Source: Molossus alvarezi
Lineage: Eukaryota > Chordata > Mammalia > Chiroptera > Molossidae
DNA length: 64,000 nucleotides
Direction of reading: 5' to 3'
Assembly: GCA_037176705.1 (NCBI GenBank)
Contig: CM073893.1
Span: forward strand, 14,446,074-14,510,073
Shown here: piece after piece, positions 10,681 through 21,355 of the stretch
Position numbering within the stretch: the first letter of the stretch is position 1
Layout of the letters: every line of letters starts with the position of its first letter
Notes under the pieces: model-generated
The model's input: only the letters and a program-made list of their open reading frames with translations
Told to the model about the DNA's origin: nothing
Databases searched by the model: none
Made by a program: the position numbers and the translations under genes

Positions 10681-11721
10681 GCTGAGGCAGCAGCCAAGGA
10701 GCGGAGTAAAAGGTGTCCTTGAGGATGCCCATTCACCCGCGATCAAACTGGTTATGGAAGAAAGAGGCCCTGTTCTTTGCATTGCAACGGGAATCAGCAA
10801 GTGGTGACCGGTGACCCCGACTCGAGAACACGCAGAGACTTGAGAACACGCAGCAACTGGAACACACAGCGACGTGACTCGAGGTGATCAGCAACCTAAG
10901 AGAACTGAAAAACGGCGGCAGAGTGAACGGAGCTACACAGACCGTCTCCCAGAACCAAACTGGAATTACAACTATAACACAGACATATCGACGGGAAAAA
11001 CCAACAGAAAAGCAGCTTGCGAGGACCAGACAACGAGGGACACTGACTCCATCCCGGTAGGCTTGCGAAGGCGCGAGACGGGGCTGGGAGCCCACGGTCG
11101 GCAGCTCAGCAGCGGCCTTAGCTGGGAGCAGCACCCTGGGGTTACACTCCCAGGCGGCCCCACAGCGCAGAGCCGGGACAGAGGCTAAAACAGCCACAGC
11201 TACTCACCTTGGGCTCTGGCAGAGGGAGGGCGGACTGGACTGGAACTGTGTCGGGACACTCGGGGTTTGGAGGGCGCTCAGAGCTTTGGCTGAGTGCAGC
11301 CACTCAGGACGGTGGCCACATTGCTCCTTCCCAGGGCTCTGAGAGAGGCAGCAGCCCCTCCCTCGGAGATCCAACCCCACCCTGTGGGCCATTGAAGTGC
11401 TAATTGAGGCTCACTAACAACCAGCATCTGCCCCACCCTCATGAAAGCCCCTTGGCTGAGCACCAGAGGGAGTTTTTCAATCAACTGACAACCCAAAACT
11501 CATCAACTAACCTAGACTGCTAGCCTCCAGGCAAAAAGCTAGAGGATAACAGTACGTTTCCTGGGCTGGCAACTTTAACCAGGAAAGTAAGACTTGACAG
11601 TGGTGTTCAACGTGGGTCCTCCCTCGCTCATCTAAACACAGGAGAGGGAGCCACAAACAGCAGAACACCAACACCCACAGGGAGAACTTGACAGGCTCCA
11701 AAGCCCTCAGTGATAGCCAAA
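10681..11721 (+). promoter_or_regulatory. L1-4 5' UTR with an extra 5' extension
   Basis: The part from about 10900 on matches the leaders of L1-3 and L1-13. The preceding 220-odd bases (10681-about 10900) have no match in the other L1 leaders in this window. The extension contains a short near-tandem motif around 10821-10877 (GAGAACACGCAG twice, then GGAACACACAGCG). The YY1-like site is altered here: AAAACGGCGGC at about 10908 instead of AAAATGGCGGC. ORF1 begins at 11722 in the usual CAAAATGG context. Confidence 0.75.
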
Positions 11722-12603
11722 ATGGTGAAACACAGAAACAGAAGCCAAATGAAAGAGCAAGACACCTCCACCGAAGATGAGATCAATGTGGAGCAATTAG
11801 GCATGTTAACAGAGCTAGAATTCAGAGCCATGATCTTGAGGAAGCTGAACAGCATGAGTAAGGACATAGAGACACTGAAAATAAGCCAAATGGAAATTAA
11901 AAACCAACAAGAAGAGATAAAAAATGGCATATCCGAAATGAAAAACACATTGGAAGGTTTAAAAAGCAGAGTAGGGGAAGCTGAGGACCGGATCAGTGAA
12001 TTAGAAGACAGGGTAGAAAAAATCAACCAATCAGAAAAACAAAAGGAAAAAACTATTAAAAAACAGGAAGACAGCTTAAGAGAACTATGGGACAACTGGA
12101 AACGTAATAATATTCGCATCATAGGAGTCCCCTAAGAAGAAGAAAATGAGCAAGGGATAGAGAATATATTCAAAAAAATAGTGACAGAAAACTTCCCTAA
12201 TTTGGTGAAGGAAGAAGGCATTCAAGTTCAAGAAGCACAGAGAGCCCCAAGTAAGAAGAACCCAAACAGGCCCACACCAAGACACATAGTAATTAAAATG
12301 CCACAAATTAAAGACAAAGAGAGAATCCTAAAAGCAGCAAGAGATAAGCAACAGGTTACCTACAAAGGGAACCCCATAAGGCTCTCAGCTGACTTCTCAC
12401 AAGAAACACTACAGGCCAGAAGAGAATGGCATGAAGTAATCAAAGTCATGAAAAACAAGAATATGAATCCAAGACTACTCTACCCAGCAAGGCTATCATT
12501 CAAAATAGAAGATCAAATAAAGAGCTTCCCAGACAGAAAAAGGCTAAGGGAATATATTAGCACCAAACCAGCACTGCAAGAAATGTTAAAAGGACTGCTG
12601 TAA
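11722..12603 (+). pseudogene. ORF1: L1 ORF1 with one premature stop
   Basis: The frame and length (293 codons) match intact ORF1 of L1-3, but a GAA codon is TAA at 12133-12135, right after IRIIGVP at the start of the RRM-like domain. A full coiled coil (about residues 35-125) therefore precedes the stop, and the RNA-binding domains follow it in the open frame up to 12603. No other break is visible. The peptide made would be a 137-residue coiled-coil fragment without RNA-binding domains. Confidence 0.93.
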
Positions 12604-12648
12604 TTAGCAGTAGAAATGGGAAGAAAAATAGAACCACACTAAACAAAA

Positions 12649-15600
12649 ATGGCAGTAAATAAGTACATATCAATAATCACCTTAAACGTAAATGGATTGA
12701 ATGCTCCCATAAGGAGACACAGAGTAGCTGATTGGATAAGAAAGCATGACTCATCTATATGTTGCTTACAAGAGACCCACCTCTCAACAAAAGACTCACA
12801 TAGGTTGAAAGTGAAGGGATGGAAAAAAATTTTCCAAGCAAATGGAAAGCAAAAAAAAGCTGGTGTAGCAATTCTCATATCTGATAAAATAGATTTCAAA
12901 ATGAAGACCATAACTAGAGACAAAGACGGTCACTACATAATATTGAAAGGATCTATCCAACAGGAAGATATAACCTTGATAAACATATATGCACCCAATA
13001 TAGGAGCACCAAAATATATTAAAAATCTTCTGGAGGACTTCCAAGGAGAAATCGACAACAATACAATCATAGCAGGGGACTTCAACACCCCGTTGACAGC
13101 ACTGGATAGATCCTCTAGGCAAAAAATTAGCAAGGAAACAGAGACTCTAAATGAAGCACTAGACCAAATGGATTTAATAGATATCTACAGAGAATTACAC
13201 CCCAAAACTACAGAATACACATTCTTCTCAAGTGCACATGGGACATTCTCAAAGATAGACCACATGATAGGACACAAACTAAATCTCTACAAGTTCAAGA
13301 AGATTGAAATCATATCAAGCATCTTCTCAGATCACAATGGCATGAAACTAGAAATCAATTGCAACAAGAACATGCAAAGACATTTCAACACATGGAGGCT
13401 AAATAGCATGTTGTTAAACAATGAATGGGTCACCGAGGAGATCAAGGAAGAAATTAAAAACTTCCTGGAAACCAATGAAAATGAACACACAACAACACAA
13501 AATCTATGGGATGCAGCGAAAGCAGTTCTGAGAGGGAAGTGCATAGCACTACAGGCCTACCTCAAAAAAACAAGAAAAATTTCTAATTGACTGTCTAACC
13601 TCACAACTTAAAGAATTAGAAAGCAAACAAAAATAAAACCCCAGAGCAAGTAGAAGGAAGGAAATAATAAAGATCAGAGCAGAAATAAATGACATAGAGA
13701 CCAAAAAAACAATTCAAAGGATCAATGAAACAAAGAGCTGGTTTTTCGAAAAGATAAACAGGATTGATGGACCCTTAGCTAGACTCACCAAGAAACAAAG
13801 AGAGAGAACCCAAATACACAAAATCAGAAATGAAAGAGGAGAAGTAACAACCAACACCACAGAAATACAAAAGATCGTTAACAACTACTATGAACAACTA
13901 TATGGCAACAAATTTGACAATCTAAGCGAAATGGACAAATTTCTAGAAACACACAGTCTCCCAAAACTATTCCCAGAAGAGATAGAAAACTTGAACAGAC
14001 AATAACAACTAAGGAAATTGAAGAGGTAATCAAGACTCCCCAGCAAACAAAAGCCCAGGCCCAGATGGCTTCACCGGGGAGTTTTACCGAACATTCAAAA
14101 AAGAACTAACACCCATTCTCCTCAAACTATTTCAAAAAATTCAAGAAGAAGGAAGACTTCCAAACACGTTCTATGAGGCCAGCATAATTCTAATTCCAAA
14201 ACCAGAAAAAGACACTACGAAGAAAGAAAACTACAGGCCAATATCCCTGATGAACATAGACGCCAAAATCCTGAACAAAATATTAGCAAACCGGATCCAG
14301 AAATACATCAAAAAAATTATTCACCATGACCAAGTGGGATTCATTCCAGGGATGCAAGGCTGGTACAATATTCGCAAATCAATAAACGTGATACACCACA
14401 GAAACAAAATGAAGAATAAAAACCACATGATCATATCAATAGATGCTGAAAAAGCATTCGACAAAATCCAGCATCCATTTCTGATAAAAACGCTCAACAA
14501 TGTAGGAACAGAGGGATCATATCTCGACATAATAAAGGCCATATATGAAAGACCTACAGCCAACATCATACTCAATGGACAGAAACTAAAAACATTTCCA
14601 TTAAGAACAGGAACAAGACAGGGATGTCCACTTTCACCACTCTTATTTAACATTGTACTGGAAGTCTTAGCCACAGCAATCAGACATGAAGAAAAAATAA
14701 AAGGGATCCAAATTGGAAAGGAGGAAGTGAAACTGTCATTATTTGCAGATGACATGATATTGTACATAGAAAACCCTAAAGACTCCATCAAAAGTTTACT
14801 AGACTTAATAAATGAATTTGGCAAAGTAGCAGGATACAAAATTATCGTCAAGAAATCGACGGCATTCGTGTACACCAATGATGAACTCACAGAAAGAGAA
14901 ACTGAAAAAACAATCCCATTTACCATCGCACCAAACAAATTACGATACCTAGGAATAAACTTAACCAAAGAAGTAAAGGACCTATTTGCAGAAAACTACA
15001 GGTCATTGAAAAAAGAAATAGAGGAAGATATAAAAAAGTGGAAGCACATACCCTATTCATGGATTGGAAGAATTAACATCATGAAAATGTCCATACTACC
15101 CAAAGCAATCTATAGATTCAATGCAATCCCCATCAAAATACCAACGACATATTTCATAGAACTAGAACAAATACTTCAAAAGTTCATATGGAACCAAAAA
15201 AGACCCCGAATAGCCACAGCAATCTTGAAAAAGAAGAACAAAGTAGGTGGGATCACAATACCAGATATCAGGTTGTACTACAAAGCGACTGTAACCAAAA
15301 CAGCTTGGTACTGGCACAAGAACAGGCATATAGACCAGTGGAACAGAACTGAAAACCCAGAAATGGACCCAAGGCAATACACTCAATTAATATTTGACAA
15401 AGGTGGCAAGAGCATACAGTGGAATAAAGACAGCCTCTTTAATAAATGGTGTTGGGAAAATTGGACAGCTACATGCAAAAAAATGAAACTAGACCATCAA
15501 CTTACACCATACACCAAAATAAACTCAAAATGGATAAAAGACTTAAATGTGACCTGTGAATCCATGAAAATTCTAGAAGAAAATGTAGGCAACAAAATTT

Positions 15601-16076
15601 TGGACATCATACGGAGCAGAATTTTCACTGATACATCACCTAAGGCAACAGAAATAAAGGAGAAAATGAACACATGGGACTACATCAAACTAAAAAGCTT
15701 CTGCACAGCAAAAGGAACAATCATCAAAATGGAAAGGCAACCCACTGTATGGGAGAACATCATTGCCAATGATGTATCAGATAAGGGGTTAATTTCCAAT
15801 ATATATAGAGTGCTCATACAACTCTACAAAAGGAAGACAAAGAACCCAATTAAACAATGGGCAGAGGAGCTGAATAGACACCTCTCCAAACAGGACATAC
15901 AAATGGCCAAGAGACATATGAAGAAATGCTCAACATCACTAATCATCAGAGAGATGCAAATTAAAACAACAATGAGGTATCACCTCACACCTGTCAGAAT
16001 GACCGCCATTAACAAATCATCAAACAACAAGTGTTGGCAAGGGTGTGGAGAAACGGGGACTCTAGTACACTGTTGA
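12649..16076 (+). pseudogene. ORF2: L1 ORF2 with several breaks, chimeric 3' end
   Basis: The ATG at 12649 opens a complete endonuclease ([29 protein letters not shown]). Breaks seen by comparison with L1-3 are: one extra A in the A-run near 13567; a GAA-to-TAA change at 13634-13636 (ORF2 codon 329), shared with L1-13; a missing C near 14001; and a missing T near 14037. From 14250 the RT is open again (FADDMILY present) until a TGA at 16074-16076, where other copies have TGG within the cysteine cluster. That last stop already lies in the older, recombined tail. Confidence 0.92.
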
Positions 16077-16710
16077 TGGGAATGCAGACAGGAGCATCCA
16101 CTATGGAAAACACTATGGTGTTACCTCAAAAAAATTAAAAATTGAACTTCCATTTGACCCAGTGATCCCACTTCTAGGAATATACCCTAAGAAGCCTGAA
16201 ACACCAATCAGAAAGAATATATGTACCCCCATGTTCATAGCAGCACTATTAACAATAGCTAAGATCTGGAAATAACCCAAATGTCCATCAGCAGACGAAT
16301 GGATAAAAAAGCAGTGGTACATATACACAATGGAGTACTATGCAGCTGTAAGAAAGAAAGATCTCTTATCTTATGAGATGACATGGGGTACCTGGAAAGT
16401 GTTATCCTAAGAGAAATAAGCCAAACAGAGAAAGACAAGTATCATATGATCTCACTTTTCTGTGGAATATACTGACCATAACAGTCTTAAGAACAGGGTA
16501 GTTCCAGAGATGTAGAAGTGGGGTACAGACTGACAATCCTCAGAAGAGGGAGTGGGGCGAGAGATAAACCACAGAACTTATATGCATGTATGCATAACCA
16601 ATGGACATGGACAACAAAGCTGTGGACAGGGTGGGAAGGGAGGAAGAGGAGGGTGTCAATGGAAGAAAAAGGAGAATCATCTGTAACAAAAATAAATTAA
16701 GAAAATAAAA
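15977..16710 (+). mobile_element. L1-2 segment 4: old L1 3' end (ORF2 C-terminus, 3' UTR, tail)
   Basis: The sequence resumes exactly where L1-2 stopped at 10680 ('gtatcacctcacacctgtc'). It is visibly more diverged from L1-3 than the region just before it: TGA in the cysteine cluster, TAA at about 16274, an altered 3' UTR. The 3' UTR runs to about 16695 and ends in an A-rich tail (AAATAAATTAAGAAAATAAAAAATAG). It closes the old host element that starts at 1130. Confidence 0.82.
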
Positions 16711-18572
16711 AATAGAAAAATATATAATGAAGCTAGTATATTGTGTAAATCTGTATTATAGTATGAAATCTTATCCTGTTGAGAATAATCCTAAATAGAA
16801 TGCTTCCATAATTAAGAAGTAATTCTAGACAAGTAAATAAGTATATAATGAAACATGTATTAACAGAATTTTAAAATTCATGCTTCATTAATTTTACTTT
16901 TATAGATAGAAAAAATGTATTAATATAATGCTATTAAACTTAGTTAAATGTCATTTCTTTGCAATACTTAATGTACAGCTTAAACTAAAATTCCAAGATA
17001 AATTATATCAAATGGGGCATGGGGTCTATTTAGGAACATACTAACAATGAAAATGTTTGTGTTTTGTTTTCTCCCAGATCCTTCTCATTAAAAATATTGA
17101 TAGTAAGTTCTATACATATTTAATTATCTCCTATTCTACAGTCTCACATACCTGAATGTTAAGGATGATACAAGTAAGTACATAATTCTCTTAATCTTGC
17201 TGCTGCAAAAAAAATTAAAAATTAAATTCCAGAGTTCTCAAGTTTATCAAAGATTTCTTCTAACATTAATATGAATTTAACCAGGAAACAGATGCCTCTA
17301 TAAATATACATCTTAAAAAATTCTTCAGAAGTTTTATAACAAAATGCTTGTTAGTAATATCTAAATATTTACCTTTCTGTTTCATAATTTATTTTTTTAA
17401 TATGTGCACTATTACAATAAAACAGTAAACATTGGATGTTTAGTAACAATAAAGCCCCAATCCCAACTTTATGGTAATATTAAATTTGAAGTCACCAACT
17501 AAAGCAATATACAGCATGGAGACAGAGCTGTGCTCCAGCTCTCCCATTAATGAGCTGTGTGATTCTGGGCAAGTCCTCAAACCTCACAGACCTGTTTCCA
17601 CAGCAACATAATAAGGGACTTTGGGTAGTAATTAATTGACACTTTTGTCTTGTAATACTCATCGCATAAAACAAAACACCCCCATCAAAACAACAGCTTT
17701 TGAGAGTCACATTTGGGGTTGCAGGTGCACTCTGGAGGTAAGGGATTTAAGTAAGATACACTTCAAAGAACAAATACCCTAGCAACTGGGCTCCTTCTAC
17801 TAACAGGAGGAGGATGGGCCTGTGTGATGAAACCTCCAGTTATGCCTCATTTTACCCTATGGCTGGAGACAACGTACCCATTGGAAAGCAATTTTTGCCC
17901 TGCTGAAGCTTCCAACTGAGGACCCAAATTCTACCCCAAGTGAGACTGATCCTAAGGCAGTGTTCAGAGCTTGCTCCCAAGACTGAAGAATAAAGAGGAT
18001 AGATACTGAGCAGAACTGCACCATTACCAAAATTGGCCACGAGTGCATATTGTCAAGCTAGCTACTCCTTCTCCTAATTTCACTCTCATACACCTTCACT
18101 GACTTAGGGAACTGAGGCTGATGTGGATGGGAAAACTAATTAGCTAAAGGAGATCAATTCTCTCCTGAGGTTGTCATTTTCTTAATACAGGTCCCTTCTG
18201 ATCCCACCAGAGACTACTAGATATCTGGGTAGCAAAAAAGCTGTTATAATAAATCTGACCTTGCCTGACAAAGTAAATGTACAAAACCATGCCTGACAGA
18301 ATCGTGAAGGCACAAAGGCATGGTTTGGGGGCTTTAGCCTCTCCTGTCCCTTTCCATGTCACCCAGTACAATTGAGATTTTTTTCAAGTGTGCTGTTTAA
18401 ATGCAGCTTCAGATAATGTGTGCAAAACTTTCAGGAAATAAACTATGATTTAATTCTACATCCAGGAAAAGTACTGCTCATATTTGGGAACAACAGACAG
18501 ATGTTCTCCAACATGCAGCAACTCAAAGCACAGCATCTATATACCTTTCCTGAAAACAGTCACTCAAGATGC
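16711..18572. other. Low-copy DNA without a recognised gene
   Basis: About 1.9 kb not derived from L1. The first 800 bases are very AT-rich with no long open frame. A MIR lies near 17500-17650. From 17700 to 18570 base composition is more balanced, and several 60-codon frames occur, but none has a recognisable domain, a conserved start context or splice-like organisation. I see no gene here. Confidence 0.7.
17500..17650 (+). mobile_element. MIR SINE, diverged
   Basis: The MIR core is readable: GAGCTGTGTGATTCTGGGCAAG (17551 area), followed by 'tcctcaaacctcacagacctgtttcc', which matches the conserved 'agctgtgtgaccttgggcaag...tctgtgcctcagtttcc' order of MIR. It is an ancient mammal-wide SINE and marks this interval as old unique DNA. 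Confidence 0.75.
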
Positions 18573-18882
18573 TCATCACAAAATCCTAGAAAAAGACATA
18601 GGTAGTAAAATCTCAGACATCTCTCATAGCAATATTTTTGCCAATATATCTTTTCAGGCAAGGGAAACAAACAAAAAATAAATAAACAAATGTGACTACA
18701 TAAAACTAAAAAGTTTCTGCACAGCAAAAGAAACAACCAAGAAAATGAAAAAAGAACCCACTATATGGGAAAACATATTTGCTAATGATACATCTGATAA
18801 GGGGTTAATATACAAATATATAAAGAACTTATACAACTAAACACCAGGAAGACAAACAATCCAATTGAAAAATGAGCAAAGG
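18573..18882 (+). mobile_element. L1-5 segment 1: old L1 ORF2 fragment
   Basis: An ORF2 C-terminal region of an older L1 type than those around it, starting near 'atcctagaaaaagacataggtag'. It shows the expected order: TTTCTGCACAGCAAAAGAAAC, 'actatatgggaaaacatatttgc', 'gataaggggttaat'. Frames are broken. It is interrupted at 18882 by a VES SINE. Confidence 0.82.
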
Positions 18883-19056
18883 CCCTGGTTGGTTTTTCTC
18901 AGTGGTTAGAGCATCAGTTCACAAACCAAAAAATCACAGGTTTGATTTCCACTCAATAGCACATGCCTCAGTTGCAGGTTCAATCCCTGGCCCAAGTTGG
19001 GGTTGTGCAAGAGACAACCAATTGATGATTTCTCTCTCACATTGATGTTTCTCATC

Positions 19057-19113
<57 letters not shown>

Positions 19114-19205
19114 CATGCCTCCCTCCATCCCCCTTACTCTATCTAAAATAAAAAATAAAAAAGGAAAAATATCCTCAGGTAAGGATTTAAAAAAAAAAGA
19201 AAAAG
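18883..19205 (+). mobile_element. VES-type SINE with a long (CT)n
   Basis: The head starts CCCTGGTTGG; the body is diverged ('gagacaaccaattgatgat'), followed by a pure (CT) run at 19061-19110, an A-rich part, the VES 3' motif ATCCTCAGGTAAGGAT and a poly-A. TSD copies are AAAAATGAGCAAAGG (18868-18882) and AAATGAGCAGAGG (19206-19218). It is an older copy than those in L1-6. Confidence 0.85.
19061..19110 (+). repeat. (CT)n microsatellite, about 50 bp, uninterrupted
   Basis: A pure dinucleotide run within the pyrimidine-rich part of the VES SINE. All other VES copies here have only short, imperfect CT tracts, so this is a local expansion and probably polymorphic. Confidence 0.97.
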
Positions 19206-19388
19206 AAATGAGCAGAGGACCTAAATAGACACTTCTCAAAAGAGGACATATAAATGGCCAATAGACATATGAAAAGATGTTCAATGTCACTAATCATGAG
19301 AGAAATGCAAATTAAAACCACAATGAGATATCACCTCACACCTCCTAAAATGACGACTACCATCAATAATCAATCAAAAAGTATTGGA
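19206..19388 (+). mobile_element. L1-5 segment 2: old L1 ORF2 fragment
   Basis: The ORF2 fragment continues after the SINE (AGACACTTCTCAAAAGAGGA, 'aatgagatatcacctcacacc') and stops near 19388, where the 5' end of L1-6 begins (GAGGATTCCAAAATGGTGGC). I could not find its continuation downstream of L1-6. Confidence 0.8.
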
Positions 19389-20142
19389 TAGAGGATTCCA
19401 AAATGGTGGCAGAATGAATGGAAGCTACACAGACCATCTCCCAGGAGCAAACTAGAATTACAATTAAAATGAAGACAAATTATCAGAAAAAACAACAACA
19501 ACAGAAAAGCAGCTGGAAAAAACCCATATAACCATGATCAGAAAGAGGACACAAAATGAAGCCTAGTAGGAATTGCAGAGGTGTGATAGGCCAGGCTGAG
19601 GGCCTACAGACAGCAGCTAAGCAGGTCCCTTGGGATTATACTCTCAAGCTGATTTGACAGCCCAGAAAGCTTGGAGAGAGCACTAAATTAGCTACAGCCA
19701 TTGACCCTGGGCTCTGGCAGAGGGAGGGCAGACTGAATTGAAACTTTGTGGAGAGATTTGAAATTTGGAGGGCACTGGGGTTTGAGCTGAATTATTTCTT
19801 CATAGGACAGTAGCTATCTTACTCAAAGAGCCCCTTTCCAGAGCCCCAGGGAGAAACAACAGTCCCTCCCTCAAGAATTGACCACCACCCGGCCTGGCCA
19901 GAGAAATGCAAATTGAGGCTCATTAAGAGCCAGCAAGCATCTAACCACCCACTGGAAATTCTCTTACCCTGAACACCTGATGAATTTTTTTGCTCAGCTG
20001 AGTGCTACAACCCAAGGCTCATCAAATAACTGAGACTTATAGACTCCAAGCAAAAAACAAGAGAATAACTGAACCTTTCCTGTGCTTGCAAATCTACCAA
20101 GGAAAGTGAGACTTGACAATGGCATTTAAAGTGGGTCCTCTC

Positions 20143-20389
20143 GCCCTGGCCGGTTTGGCTCAGCGGTTAGAGCGTCGGCCTGCGGTCTGGAGAGACCCGG
20201 GTTCGGTTCCTACTAAGGGCACATACTTCGGTTGCAGTTTGTCCCTGGCCCTGGTTGGTCGTGCGGGTGGCAGCCACTCGATGTGTCTCTTTCACGTCGA
20301 TGTTTCTCTCTCCCTCTCTCTCCCTCCCACTCTATCTGTACAAGGACTGGAAAAATGTCCTCGGGTGAGGATTAAATAAATAAATAAAT
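20143..20389 (+). mobile_element. VES SINE in the L1-6 5' UTR
   Basis: A well-preserved copy: GCCCTGGCCGGTTTGGCTCA head, box A TTGGCTCAGCGGTTAG, box B GGGTTCGGTTCC, C/T-rich segment, TGTCCTCGGGTGAGGAT tail motif and (AAAT)n. The TSD is AAAGTGGGTCCTCTC at 20128-20142 and 20390-20404. Confidence 0.95.
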
Positions 20390-20503
20390 AAAGTGGGTCC
20401 TCTCACTCACCCAAACAGAGTACAGAGAGCCACAACCAGTGGAACACCAATACCCACAGGAAAAATTTGACAGGCTTCAAAACCCACTGAGATAGCCAAA
20501 ATT

Positions 20504-21355
20504 ATGAAAGAAATAAACAAATATCAAATAAAAGAACAAGATAATTCAACAGAAGGTGAAATAAATGAAAGAGAATTGAGCAAGATATCAAAGGGGGAGT
20601 TCAGAATAATAATCATGAGGAAGCTCAACAGCATGAGTAAAGATATGGAAGCACTGGAAACCAATCAATTGAAAATGAAGAATAACATACCAGACATAAA
20701 GAACACATTGGAACAAATAACCAGTAAAGTAGAGAGGCTGAGTATCAATCAGTGAATTAGAAGACAAGGTAGAAAAATGGCCAAATCAGAGAACCAAAAA
20801 GAAAAAACAATGTAAAACAGAAAAATGGCCTAAGAGAACTGTGCGACAATATAAAACATAACAACATCCACTCATAGAAATTCCAGAAGGAGAAAATGAG
20901 CAAGGATTACAAAAATTATTTCATGAAATAGAGACAGAAAACTTCCCTAACTTGGTGAAGAAAAAAGGTATACAAGTACAAGAAGCACAGAGAGCCCCAA
21001 GTAAGTAGAACCCAAACAACCCACACCAAGACACATAATAATTAAAATGCCAAAAATTAAGACAAAGAAAAAATCCTAAAGGCAGGAAGAGATAAGCAAC
21101 AAGTTACCTACAAAGGAACCCCCATAAGCTTATCAGCTGACTTCTCAACAGACACACTACAGCCAGAAAGGAATGGCATAAAGAAATCAAGGTAATGAAA
21201 GACAAAGATCTGAATCCAAGACTACTCTATCCAGCAAGTTTATCATTCAAAATACAAGGTCAAATAAAGAGCTTACCAGACCAAAAAAAAAAAAGGCTAA
21301 GGGAATATATTGGAACTATATAAGCACTGCAAGAAATGTTAAAAGGACTGATGTA
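20504..21355 (+). pseudogene. ORF1: L1 ORF1, heavily decayed
   Basis: The start is retained as ATGAAAGAAATA (20504). The first 83 codons are open (coiled-coil start; IIMRKLNSMSKDMEALE). After a stop at about 20755, several frameshifts follow. Remnants of the RNA-binding part are readable ('acttggtgaagaaaaaaggtatacaagtacaag', 'aggaatggcataaagaaatcaag') up to the former end near 21355. No product is expected. Confidence 0.85.

Larger units (their letters stand above)
10681..15976 (+). mobile_element. L1-4: young full-length L1, 3' end replaced by host L1
   Basis: A long leader (10681-11721), ORF1 (11722-12603) and ORF2 from 12649 closely match L1-3 and L1-13. L1-4 shares with L1-13 many bases that differ from L1-3, so the two form one subfamily. 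From about 15976-16002 onward the sequence no longer tracks the young copies and looks like an older L1. I infer that the young 3' end was lost by recombination with the remaining 3' part of L1-2; see the findings. The leader starts 227 bp further upstream than those of L1-3 and L1-13. Confidence 0.9.

Noticed and set aside
17852..18371. Short minus-strand frames of 60-65 codons in the low-copy island
   Set aside because: No domain, no splice or start signals, and lengths expected by chance.
20143..20230. tRNA gene-like box A and box B
   Set aside because: They belong to VES SINE heads, followed by SINE bodies, tails and TSDs; no intact cloverleaf tRNA gene was recognised.
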